Source: an uncultured Methanobrevibacter sp.
GTDB lineage: Archaea; Methanobacteriota; Methanobacteria; Methanobacteriales; Methanobacteriaceae
Length of the DNA stretch: 12,744 nucleotides
Assembly: GCA_902782595.1 (NCBI GenBank)
Contig: CACZNW010000184.1
Coordinates: 1 to 12,744 of the forward strand
Direction of reading: 5' to 3'
This document shows positions 6,000-12,744 of the stretch, piece by piece. The notes under the pieces are model-generated. The model was given only the letters and a program-made list of their open reading frames with translations. It did not search any database and had not been told where the DNA came from. The translations under genes and the position numbers were made by a program. Position 1 is the stretch's first letter. Each line of letters opens with the position of its first letter.

Positions 6000-6026
6000 A
6001 AGTGACTGCAATTTTACAAAGTGACT
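6000..6026. repeat. 8-bp direct repeat in divergent promoter region
   Basis: AAGTGACT occurs at 6000-6007 and 6019-6026, 19 bases apart (about two helical turns), between the peptide operon and the divergent 58-residue gene. This could be a shared activator site; no regulator is known. Confidence 0.3.
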
Positions 6027-6033
6027 TCAACAA

Positions 6034-6044
6034 TCTTTAAATAA
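6034..6044 (+). promoter_or_regulatory. Promoter of the 58-residue orphan gene
   Basis: TCTTTAAATAA is TATA-like and places a transcription start near 6065, about 27 bases before the ATG at 6092. Confidence 0.35.
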
Positions 6045-6091
6045 TAGATACACACATAAGTGTTATTTAATTAAAAAATAAAGTGATTCAA

Positions 6092-6268
6092 ATGCCATAT
6101 GACTACTATGATTACTTCACAAAGCAGAGACAAAATGAAAGGTTTACTGAAACCGCAGAATTGGTAAGACAAAATCTTTGGAGTGAAACAATAAATTTCA
6201 GACTATCCCAGAGATGGATGATTATGGAAGACATACTGTTTAACAGATTATATCGAAGTTTAAGGTAA
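6092..6268 (+). CDS. Small orphan protein, 58 residues
   Basis: I do not recognise this protein. It starts with an aromatic/acidic stretch MPYDYYDYF and continues as a predicted helical, basic, Arg- and Trp-containing segment (RQNLWSETINFRLSQRWMIMEDILFNRLYRSLR); no cysteines, no membrane helix. Support for a real gene: a GTGAT ribosome binding site at 6083-6087 four bases before the ATG, an upstream TATA element, and a frame that fills exactly the space between two minus-strand genes without overlapping either. The in-frame GTG at 6083 belongs to the ribosome binding site. It is divergent from the Cys-rich peptide operon and ends three bases from the stop codon of the aldo/keto reductase, with no terminator between the converging genes. 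Confidence 0.6.
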   Translation: MPYDYYDYFTKQRQNERFTETAELVRQNLWSETINFRLSQRWMIMEDILFNRLYRSLR

Positions 6269-6271
6269 ATC

Positions 6272-7495
6272 CTAATGATTGAGTATTTTCACCAAGTATC
6301 TGTAAATAGGAAATCCTATATGCTGGACAAATACCAGTGCATACCGGGAACCCGGAAATTCAAATTCTTTTTTTACTTTTTTTAACTCTTTAATAATATC
6401 AAGTTTTTGCGGGCATTTCCTTAAACATTTTCCGCATCCGTTGCACTTGCCGGCATTTCCCGAACTTCCCATAATGCCACCAACATACTGATAATAATCC
6501 ATAAAAGAGGTGTTGATAAATCCTTTATGATTAAACAGGAATTTTTCATTGTATATTTTCATGCATTCCGGAATATTAACCCCCTGCGGACAGGGCATGC
6601 AGTAACCGCATGTCGAACAGTTAATCCTTAATGAATCCCTCATGACATCTTTGACAAGTTCAACAGTTTTTACATCTTCAGGCGTCATTGACAAAGGAGT
6701 TGTTTTCCCGGCAACCTCCAGGTTTTCATTAAGCTGTTTAAATGAATTCATTCCAGAAAAAATACATGTGACATAAGGATTGTTTAAAATCCATTCAAAA
6801 GCCCACTGAGCATTGCTTTTATCAGGATTGGCCTTTTTAAAAATTTCTTCTGCATCCTTCGGCATTTTACCTGCAAGAATACCTCCCTTTAACGGTTCCA
6901 TTACAAAAACGCCCATTCCTTTTGATGCAGCATATTCAATTCCCTCCGAACTGGCCTGAACATTTTCATCAAAGTAATTATACTGAACCATTACCACATC
7001 CCAGTCATAGGCATCTATTACCAATGGAAATTCCTCTTTAGGACCGTGATATGAAAATCCGACATGTCTGATTTTACCTTCACTTTTAGCCTTGTCTAAA
7101 AACTTGAACAAATCCCTTTTTATCAGCCTGTTCATTGATTTCAAATCAACCGCATGCATAAGATAATAATCAATGGAATCCCTTTGAAGGCGTTTGAGCT
7201 GTTCATTTAGGATTTTTTCCATATCCTCATATTTTCTTACGTTAATTGTAGGAAGTTTTGTGCACAGTTTAACTTTATCCCTGTATTCACCCTTAAGGAC
7301 CTCGCCTAAAAAGGATTCACTGTCTCCATACAAATAGGCGGTGTCTATAAAATTAATGCCGTTGTCAATTGCATGATAAATTAATTCTGAAGCCTTGTTT
7401 CTGTCAATTCTGCCGTTTTTTAGTGGTAATCTCATTGCTCCAAATCCCAGTGGAGAAACTTCATCACCGGTTTTTTGAATTAGTCTGTAATGCAT
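6272..7495 (-). CDS. Aldo/keto reductase with C-terminal 2[4Fe-4S] ferredoxin-like domain
   Basis: 407 residues. The N-terminal TIM-barrel AKR domain (about 1-285) shows the catalytic tetrad: D51 and Y56 in FIDTAYLYG, K80 in CTKLP, H114 in YYLMHAVD. The C-terminal part has two cysteine clusters, C293-x2-C296-x2-C299-x2-C302-P and C351-x2-C354-x2-C357-x3-C361-P, so electrons probably enter or leave through iron-sulfur centres. Family members of this 'aldo/keto reductase plus 4Fe-4S' type are common in anaerobes, and their substrates are mostly unknown. The start at 7495 is chosen because residue 1 of MHYRLIQKTG aligns with the family start. It lies one base after the glycosyltransferase stop codon (TAA-C-ATG), without a visible Shine-Dalgarno, so translation is probably coupled. 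Last gene of the galU operon. Confidence 0.88.
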   Translation of the reverse strand: MHYRLIQKTGDEVSPLGFGAMRLPLKNGRIDRNKASELIYHAIDNGINFIDTAYLYGDSESFLGEVLKGEYRDKVKLCTKLPTINVRKYEDMEKILNEQLKRLQRDSIDYYLMHAVDLKSMNRLIKRDLFKFLDKAKSEGKIRHVGFSYHGPKEEFPLVIDAYDWDVVMVQYNYFDENVQASSEGIEYAASKGMGVFVMEPLKGGILAGKMPKDAEEIFKKANPDKSNAQWAFEWILNNPYVTCIFSGMNSFKQLNENLEVAGKTTPLSMTPEDVKTVELVKDVMRDSLRINCSTCGYCMPCPQGVNIPECMKIYNEKFLFNHKGFINTSFMDYYQYVGGIMGSSGNAGKCNGCGKCLRKCPQKLDIIKELKKVKKEFEFPGSRYALVFVQHIGFPIYRYLVKILNH

Positions 7496-7496
7496 G

Positions 7497-8177
7497 TTAT
7501 CGTTTTGTGATTCTGATGAACTTGTCCTTAACAATTTTTAAAAGAACTCCAACACCGTGAGTAACCGGTCCTTTAGTCGAGGAGTTTTCAACATCGTATT
7601 TTACGGTAATCGGAACTTCTAGGATTTTTAAATTATTTTCTGCAGCATCCGCTATCATTTCACTTTCGATTCCAAAACCAGGATCTCTGAATTTATAACA
7701 TGAAATTGTATCTCCCTTAAATGCCCTGAACCCGCTTTGAGAATCAGTAACACTGGTTCCAGCAGTGACATTGGTAGCTATATCCAAAACTCTTTGACCT
7801 ACCCTCCTGTAAGCGGGAGTGTTTTCATCAAATCCATTGATATATCTGCTGCCGTTTACAAAATCAGCCCGGTTTTCCATAATAGGCTTTATCAAATCAG
7901 GTATTTCATCGGGATTGTGCTGGCCGTCGCCATCAATTGTTACAACAATGTCATATCCCTTAACCTTGCCAAAAGCATCCCTCAGTGAAACGCCTTTTCC
8001 AAAATTAGTGGGATGTTTTAAAAGAGATGCTCCTGCTTTTTTTGCAATTTCGGAAGTATTGTCACTGCTCCCGTCATCTACTACTAAAACATCATCGGCA
8101 TATTGGAGTGATTTTTCAACGACACTTCCAATAGCCGCCTGCTCATTGAAGGCAGGAATTATTACAACAGTTTTCAT
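7497..8177 (-). CDS. Family 2 glycosyltransferase (polyprenyl-phosphate sugar transferase-like)
   Basis: 226 residues, soluble, GT-A fold. Signatures: IIPAFNE (6-12), the nucleotide-binding VVDDGSSDNT (32-41), the metal-binding IDGDGQHNPDEI (81-92), NGSRY (108-112) and TDSQSGFRAF (144-153). The pattern is that of dolichol/polyprenyl-phosphate mannosyl- or glucosyltransferases (DPM1-like) but without a C-terminal membrane segment. Its likely job is to transfer a sugar from a nucleotide donor to a polyprenyl phosphate or a membrane lipid at the inner face of the membrane. It follows an epimerase and galU in the same operon, so a UDP-sugar donor is the natural guess. The donor cannot be read from the sequence. 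Confidence 0.9.
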   Translation of the reverse strand: MKTVVIIPAFNEQAAIGSVVEKSLQYADDVLVVDDGSSDNTSEIAKKAGASLLKHPTNFGKGVSLRDAFGKVKGYDIVVTIDGDGQHNPDEIPDLIKPIMENRADFVNGSRYINGFDENTPAYRRVGQRVLDIATNVTAGTSVTDSQSGFRAFKGDTISCYKFRDPGFGIESEMIADAAENNLKILEVPITVKYDVENSSTKGPVTHGVGVLLKIVKDKFIRITKR

Positions 8178-8178
8178 A

Positions 8179-9147
8179 TTATTCTATTCTGTAATAATCT
8201 TTCATCCATTCAACAGTTCTTCTAATACCCTCTTCGGGAGGAACCTGAGGATTATGATTCAAATCTTTGATAGCTTTGGAAAAGTCTATGGTTTTAACTT
8301 TTGTTGTGAAGTCTTCGGCGGGAGTGTATGTTACTAAAGAATCATCAATTCCAACGGCATCCAGGACCATATCGGAATACTGTTTAATATCTCTTTCCCA
8401 TTCCTGTTTACTTCCAACGTTGTAGACTTCTCCGGGGATGAAATTGTCAACTATGTTTGCAAATGTTGTTACAGTATCATCCACATAGTCAATAATCCTT
8501 TTGTGACCCATGTGAACGGAATAAGGAAGTCCATGCAGAGCCTTATAAATAAAAATTGGAATGAAACCTTTATATGGTGAGTAAGCTTCATGAGGACCAT
8601 AACAGTTTACCGGTCTTACGCGTACTGTTTCAGTGCCGAACATGGTTGCTGAATTCATGCACATAAGCTCACCGGCCCATTTGGAAATTGCATAATCATT
8701 CATCTGATATGTCTGGGAAATCGGAACATTTTCCATGACATCTTCAGACATTATTCCCTCATAATCCCCATATACTTCAGCTGATGAAAATGAAATCATT
8801 CTAAAGTCCAACTTTTCCTGAAGACGGATCATGTTTTTAAGACCTATTACATTGGTTTGCCAGAGGTTTTCATAATATCCTTCGCCGTTCCATCTCCCAT
8901 ATTCTGCAGCCAGATGATAAACATAATCAAATTTATCGTTGTCGTCGAATATCCTTTCCATCTGGCGATAGCTTCTGACATCCCCTCTGACATAATCGGA
9001 ATAGGAATCCGAGTAAAGGTCTGCTTCACCTTCATGGTGGAGCAAATCCACTGCCAAAACTTCATGTCCACGGCGTCTAAGTTCATTGCAGAGGTTAGTT
9101 CCTATAAAACCGCTACCTCCAGTGACTAAAATTCTTTGAGTTTCCAT
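8179..9147 (-). CDS. NAD-dependent sugar-nucleotide epimerase/dehydratase (extended SDR)
   Basis: 322 residues. The Rossmann motif VTGGSGFIG (8-16; G10-x-x-G13-x-x-G16) binds NAD(P). HLAAEYGRW (78-86), SFSSAEVYGDY (119-129) with the catalytic Ser, and Y152-x3-K156 in YAISKWAGE are the active-site elements. VRPVNCYGPHEAYSPYKGFIPIFIYKAL is the substrate-binding region. It belongs to the UDP-glucose 4-epimerase/dTDP-glucose dehydratase/GDP-sugar group; the exact reaction is not decided. Neighbouring galU makes UDP-glucose a likely substrate source. A GGGAGG ribosome binding site (9160-9155) lies inside the end of galU. Its own stop is one base before the glycosyltransferase ATG. Confidence 0.9.
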   Translation of the reverse strand: METQRILVTGGSGFIGTNLCNELRRRGHEVLAVDLLHHEGEADLYSDSYSDYVRGDVRSYRQMERIFDDNDKFDYVYHLAAEYGRWNGEGYYENLWQTNVIGLKNMIRLQEKLDFRMISFSSAEVYGDYEGIMSEDVMENVPISQTYQMNDYAISKWAGELMCMNSATMFGTETVRVRPVNCYGPHEAYSPYKGFIPIFIYKALHGLPYSVHMGHKRIIDYVDDTVTTFANIVDNFIPGEVYNVGSKQEWERDIKQYSDMVLDAVGIDDSLVTYTPAEDFTTKVKTIDFSKAIKDLNHNPQVPPEEGIRRTVEWMKDYYRIE

Positions 9148-9149
9148 TT

Positions 9150-10001
9150 TTAAGCCTCCCTAATCATTTCTTTCATGTATGAGATTAAATCATCCTTATA
9201 TTCAGGGTCATCCATTGCAAATTCAATAGATGTTTTCAACCATTCGAAACGGTTACCTATGTCATATGTTTTTCCTTCAAAGGTAACTCCGTAAATTGAA
9301 TCCAGTTTCTGAAGCGCATCAGTCAGCTGAATTTCACCGCCGACACCAGGTTCAGTTTCATCAATCTTGTCAAAAATGTCGGGAGTCAAAACGTAACGAC
9401 CCATAATGGCAAGATTAGAAGGTGCCTGATGTGCCAATGGTTTTTCAACGAGCTTTTCTATATTGTAAACATTACATTCCACTTCACTGCCCTTAATAAT
9501 ACCGTACCTTTCCACCTTTTCATACGGCACCTCTTCAAGGGAAATTGCTGAAGCGTCATATTTTTCATAAACATCAATCAACTGTTTTGTACACGGAGTA
9601 GGACCCTTGGTAATTGAATCACCCAGAAGTACGGCGAACGGTTCGCCACCTATGTGTTTTTTAGCACAATAAATCGCATCTCCAAGACCTTTCTGTTCCT
9701 TTTGCCTGACATAACATATATCGGCCAGGTCAGTGATTGCACGGACCTGCTTTAACCTGTCATCCTTACCGGCACTCTGCAAGGTCTGTTCAAGTTCAAA
9801 TGATTTATCAAAGTGATCTTCGATTGATCTTTTATTTCTACCGGTTACAATTAAAATATCATCGATTCCGGAAGCCACCGCTTCTTCTATTACATACTGA
9901 ATTGTCGGTTTATCATAAACTGGAAGCATTTCTTTAGGTTGTGCTTTAGTAGCAGGTAAAAATCTAGTTCCAAAACCTGCTGCTGGAATTACAGCTTTCA
10001 T
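9150..10001 (-). CDS. galU: UTP-glucose-1-phosphate uridylyltransferase
   Basis: This enzyme makes UDP-glucose from UTP and glucose-1-phosphate. 283 residues, in the usual range for prokaryotic GalU. Signatures: the nucleotidyl-transfer loop PAAGFGTRFLPATKAQPKEM (6-25) with the catalytic Arg and Lys, VIEEAVASGIDDILIVTGRNKRSIEDHFD in the following strand-helix region, AVLLGDSI (the metal-site Asp), LVEKP near residue 187, and GVGGEIQLTDAL. The start has the ribosome binding site GGTGAT (10012-10007), five bases before the ATG. It is the first gene of a four-gene operon (galU, epimerase, GT2, aldo/keto reductase) that supplies and uses sugar nucleotides, probably for surface glycoconjugates. 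Confidence 0.94.
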   Translation of the reverse strand: MKAVIPAAGFGTRFLPATKAQPKEMLPVYDKPTIQYVIEEAVASGIDDILIVTGRNKRSIEDHFDKSFELEQTLQSAGKDDRLKQVRAITDLADICYVRQKEQKGLGDAIYCAKKHIGGEPFAVLLGDSITKGPTPCTKQLIDVYEKYDASAISLEEVPYEKVERYGIIKGSEVECNVYNIEKLVEKPLAHQAPSNLAIMGRYVLTPDIFDKIDETEPGVGGEIQLTDALQKLDSIYGVTFEGKTYDIGNRFEWLKTSIEFAMDDPEYKDDLISYMKEMIREA

Positions 10002-10042
10002 AATTTATCACCATTAAAAAAATTTTATCATTATATAATATC

Positions 10043-10063
10043 TTTTAGCTAAAATATTATAAA
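10043..10063 (-). promoter_or_regulatory. galU operon promoter with perfect palindrome
   Basis: Minus-strand TTTATAATATT (10063-10053) is a TATA box. Immediately downstream is the perfect 12-bp palindrome TTTTAGCTAAAA (10054-10043), between the TATA box and the predicted start near 10035. That position would suit a repressor. A second TATA-like TATTATATAATG is at 10039-10028. Confidence 0.4.
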
Positions 10064-10073
10064 TAAGTTGGGA

Positions 10074-10116
10074 TATTAAAAAAATAAGAAAAAAATCATA
10101 GTTACTTTTTAACTAT
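10074..10116 (-). terminator. Terminator of the adhesin-like gene
   Basis: The stem ATAGTTA (10116-10110) / TAACTAT (10104-10098), with a 5-base loop, overlaps the stop codon. It is followed on the minus strand by GATTTTTTTCTTATTTTTTTAAT: two seven-T runs. Confidence 0.75.
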
Positions 10117-12582
10117 AATATTATTTACATTGGTCAAACCATTATAGATTGTTTTAATTTTATATTTTCCAATTTTAAGGTTTTCAGGTACTTTAAAAGT
10201 TGCAGTTCCCTTTTTATTAGTTTTTAATTTATAGGTTTTTCCTTTAAATTTTATTTTAACAATCCGATTTTTAAAGGCTTTGCCTTTTGAATTGAGGACT
10301 TTAACTTTAAATTTGGCGGATTTTTTAACTTTTTTCTTTAAATTTTTGGTGATTAATGTTGATTTAACGGTTATTTTATTTCTGACTTTAACTGTATCAT
10401 ATTCGGCAGTGACAGTGTATTTTCCTGGCTTTTTGTTAATTTTTAAAGTTGCATATCCTTTTTTATCCGTTTTTACTTTATATGTGTCTTTGCCTATTGT
10501 GAATTTGACAATTTCACCGACTGCCAGCCTGCCATCGACACCGTAAAGGCGAACTTTAAAACTAATGGATTTTGCATAATACACGTTTATGTTTTTTGAA
10601 ACGATTTTAGTTTTAGGAACTATTTTAACATCAAGTTTGCCATTTTCAAATGTGAACTGTACGAATCCGTCACGGTCGGCCTTTAGCGTGAAATTTCCGG
10701 AAATATTTAAACCAGTAAAATTTGACAGACTGCCGTCTTTTTGCATCAGCAACGTATTGCAGGTAACTACAATAGTATCTCCCTTATTGACAAAATTCTT
10801 ATTGACCTTTGCATCCAAGACAATGCAGTTATTTAAGTTGGCAAACCTGTCAGTTTTGGTATCCGGCAATATATCTCCCCAGAAATTATAATCTGCAACT
10901 ACATTTCCGGAATATGGGTAAAGTGGATTTCCTCCTTTATAGCTGATTAAAAATGAAAATTTGATTAATCCATTATTGCCAAACCATATTATGTCCCTTC
11001 CAAAGATTTCACCAGTGTTGAAGAATTTTGAATACAATATTGTGCCGTTATCTCCAATCCAGGCTATTGCAGCTCCTGCCCAGGCGTCATTATTGTAAAA
11101 TTCACTTTTCAGAACATGACCTGATCCTCCTCTCCAGCAGATTGCCCCTCCATAGTTAGGATATCCTACACCATTGTTTCTAAATATACATTTTAACACT
11201 GTGCCGTTTGTACCATTCCATACAATAGCTCCACCTTCATTGATTTTTGCACCCATAGGCCTTAATATAATATTGTAGTAGACCATTCCGTTTTCATCAA
11301 TATATGTTACATCCCGGTCAAATGGATCATCTTCAATGCCACTGCCGTAATTGTTTGTGAAGTTACAGTTTTCTACGTGTCCGTTTGCTCCATTCCAGTA
11401 GATTGCTCCTCCACCGGCATCATTTGAGAAGTATTTTCCATATGCATTTCCGTTTATGAAATTGATATTTTTCAATGAGACATTGTCGGCTGTGATGTTG
11501 AACATTCTTGACAATTTGTTTGCATCCAAAGTATGACCTGCACCGTCAATGGTAATTGATTTTAAAATTAGGATTCCCCTATTTGAGCCACTGATGAATT
11601 TATAATCCTTATTCAAAACCAGAACTCCTCCTTCGGGAGTGTTATTGATTAATTGAGACAATTCATCAAATGAACCGGTAAATCCGAATGTCACATTAGT
11701 GTATCTAACGTCATACAATGACTCGATGCAGGATTCATTTTCAAACTGACAGCAGATTAAAGAAACATTTCCCGAATTTAAAAACAAATCATTCGGACTG
11801 TTGTCAATGAATATGGAACTGATTAATTCTACATTATCCCCGTTCCATGAAACGGCACCTCCCGAATGTCCTGCATTGTTATTTTTGAATTTGGAATTGG
11901 AAACTGTAACATTATTTCCCCAGTTGACTGCAACTGCTCCTCCATTAAAATCTGCCAGATTATTTATAAAACTGCAGGAATCAACGGAAATATTATTGCC
12001 CCACAGATATAGTGCACCTCCATCGCTGTTGACAGTCATTATATGAGGTTTTGATGCATCAAAACCCTCACCACAAGTTAGACTAACATCAGCACCGCTT
12101 ACAACAGTGTTATTGATGAAATTACAACCTAATATATTTCCATTATCGCCTTTCCACAAAACCGCTCCTCCGGCTGAAGAGGCCATGTTGTCCGTAAAGT
12201 TACAGTTTTGCAAAGTTCCGTTGTTTGCCCACCATGAAATTACTCCTCCTCCAAGCCCTGTTTTTTTGGAGTTGATGAAATTAATGTTTTTAATAACTAC
12301 ATTGTCTGCAGTTACCCAAAAGACCCTTTGAGTATCCAGAGCGGAAATCCTGTGGTTTTCACCATCAATTACAAGGGATTTGTTGATTACAATATGTTTT
12401 TCACAAGTATTTTCAAACTGATAGTCCTTTTGTAAAGTCAATGTTTGATTTTCAGATATTGAATTGATCTGATTGGATAATTCATCAAAATCAGTGACAT
12501 CAGTTCCATTCAAATCGTTTGCACTGACACATGTTATTAAAATAACCAGCACAAACAATGCAAAAGTTATTTTCTTAATCAA
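10102..12582 (-). CDS. Secreted adhesin-like protein: beta-helix repeats plus basic Ig-like C-terminal domains
   Basis: 826 residues. A Sec signal peptide (KK, hydrophobic 5-17, likely cleavage after CVSA at 21) is followed by a right-handed parallel beta-helix of polymorphic-repeat type, with many GGA(I/V)-x-W-x-G-x-N-G and NC-x-F-x-NN units (about 90-560), closing at YNFWGD (565-570). A 73-residue block is duplicated (32-104 and 305-377). The tail holds two Ig-like domains (about 662-740 and 742-826) of the KTDKKGYATLKI...GKYTVT type, extremely Lys-rich. No C-terminal membrane anchor is visible. Proteins of this build are the 'adhesin-like proteins' abundant in Methanobrevibacter; a role in contact with host, partner microbes or cell wall is inferred. 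The start is TTG at 12582, preceded by GGTGAT (12591-12586). No in-frame ATG lies nearby. Confidence 0.9.
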   Translation of the reverse strand: MIKKITFALFVLVILITCVSANDLNGTDVTDFDELSNQINSISENQTLTLQKDYQFENTCEKHIVINKSLVIDGENHRISALDTQRVFWVTADNVVIKNINFINSKKTGLGGGVISWWANNGTLQNCNFTDNMASSAGGAVLWKGDNGNILGCNFINNTVVSGADVSLTCGEGFDASKPHIMTVNSDGGALYLWGNNISVDSCSFINNLADFNGGAVAVNWGNNVTVSNSKFKNNNAGHSGGAVSWNGDNVELISSIFIDNSPNDLFLNSGNVSLICCQFENESCIESLYDVRYTNVTFGFTGSFDELSQLINNTPEGGVLVLNKDYKFISGSNRGILILKSITIDGAGHTLDANKLSRMFNITADNVSLKNINFINGNAYGKYFSNDAGGGAIYWNGANGHVENCNFTNNYGSGIEDDPFDRDVTYIDENGMVYYNIILRPMGAKINEGGAIVWNGTNGTVLKCIFRNNGVGYPNYGGAICWRGGSGHVLKSEFYNNDAWAGAAIAWIGDNGTILYSKFFNTGEIFGRDIIWFGNNGLIKFSFLISYKGGNPLYPYSGNVVADYNFWGDILPDTKTDRFANLNNCIVLDAKVNKNFVNKGDTIVVTCNTLLMQKDGSLSNFTGLNISGNFTLKADRDGFVQFTFENGKLDVKIVPKTKIVSKNINVYYAKSISFKVRLYGVDGRLAVGEIVKFTIGKDTYKVKTDKKGYATLKINKKPGKYTVTAEYDTVKVRNKITVKSTLITKNLKKKVKKSAKFKVKVLNSKGKAFKNRIVKIKFKGKTYKLKTNKKGTATFKVPENLKIGKYKIKTIYNGLTNVNNIIVKK
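11452..11670 (-). repeat. Second copy of duplicated 73-residue beta-helix entry module
   Basis: It encodes residues 305-377 of the adhesin-like protein, repeating the pattern of residues 32-104 (DNA 12271-12489): FDELS-x-x-IN, L-x-L-x-KDY-x-F, IDG-x-x-H, R-x-F-x-(V/I)-TADNV-x-x-KNINFIN. The two are diverged, so the duplication is old or under selection. Confidence 0.8.
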
Positions 12583-12594
12583 AAAATCACCATT

Positions 12595-12621
12595 TTTAAA
12601 ATAATGTTAAGTATATATGAT
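12595..12621 (-). promoter_or_regulatory. Promoter of the adhesin-like gene
   Basis: Minus-strand CATATATACTT (12621-12611) is TATA-like and would start transcription around 12590-12595, giving a nearly leaderless mRNA. ATTTTTTATAG further up is an alternative that leaves room for the GGTGAT ribosome binding site. Confidence 0.4.
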
Positions 12622-12631
12622 GTTAGTCTAT

Positions 12632-12655
12632 AAAAAATTTTTTCAAAAATTAAAG
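12632..12655 (-). terminator. T-rich terminator of tRNA-Leu
   Basis: Downstream of the tRNA on the minus strand are TTTAATTTTTGAAAAAATTTTTT-type T-runs (five T at 12649-12645, six T at 12637-12632), suitable for archaeal termination before the adhesin gene. Confidence 0.5.
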
Positions 12656-12662
12656 TCATTAG

Positions 12663-12744
<82 letters not shown>

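Noticed and set aside
5923..6033. N-terminal extension of the Cys-rich peptide to a start at 6033
   Set aside because: No ribosome binding site at 6033, and the extension covers the TATA box and palindrome. GGTGA before 5922 gives a normal start.
7819..8337. Open 172-residue frame on the plus strand opposite the glycosyltransferase and epimerase
   Set aside because: It lies opposite clear GT2 and SDR motifs on the minus strand; composition is typical of an antisense frame and no family is recognisable.
10102..12582. Repeats in the adhesin gene as a CRISPR array
   Set aside because: Repeats are protein-level, diverged and in frame, without constant DNA repeats or regular spacers.

Overview
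The window looks like a methanogenic archaeon of the Methanobacteriales, most likely Methanobrevibacter or a close relative. The evidence is an AT-rich genome, archaeal TATA-type promoters, Shine-Dalgarno motifs of the GGTGAT type, archaeal deoxyhypusine synthase and OMP decarboxylase, a DUF5654 protein, and a large secreted beta-helix 'adhesin-like' protein with basic Ig-like repeats. Genus assignment is inference; no rRNA is present.

Layout from left to right. (1) Minus strand: 5' part of cbiM, the membrane component of a cobalt (or nickel) ECF transporter, cut by the window edge. (2) Plus strand: pyrF, separated from cbiM by a 192-base divergent control region that carries a DtxR/MntR-like palindrome, then an 80-residue two-helix membrane protein (DUF5654) that ends in a hairpin plus T-run. 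(3) Minus strand, 4000 to 1643: a tightly packed operon of a winged-helix/CBS-domain regulator, deoxyhypusine synthase and an unknown polytopic membrane protein. Both junctions are a stop codon immediately followed by ATG. (4) A 294-base gap with a perfect 13-bp inverted repeat. (5) Minus strand, 5922 to 4295: a small CPxCG/CxxCG peptide, an overlapping radical SAM/SPASM maturase and a RyR-like small protein. This is the most interesting set in the window and resembles the methanogen Cys-rich peptide/radical SAM pair known to me as CbpA/CbpB. (6) A divergent 58-residue orphan gene at 6092-6268. (7) Minus strand, 10001 to 6272: galU, a sugar-nucleotide epimerase, a GT2 glycosyltransferase and a ferredoxin-fused aldo/keto reductase, one operon devoted mainly to UDP-sugar supply and surface glycan or glycolipid assembly. 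(8) Minus strand, 12582 to 10102: the 826-residue adhesin-like protein with a TTG start. (9) tRNA-Leu(GAG), minus strand, missing about two bases at the right edge.

The surface theme (galU operon plus adhesin) fills the right half. The left half is housekeeping (cobalt uptake, pyrimidine synthesis, hypusination of aIF5A). The peptide/radical SAM operon in the middle is the best candidate for an under-described system. Several starts are corrected here on the basis of GGTGAT-type ribosome binding sites; in two cases a tempting GTG start is actually part of that site.
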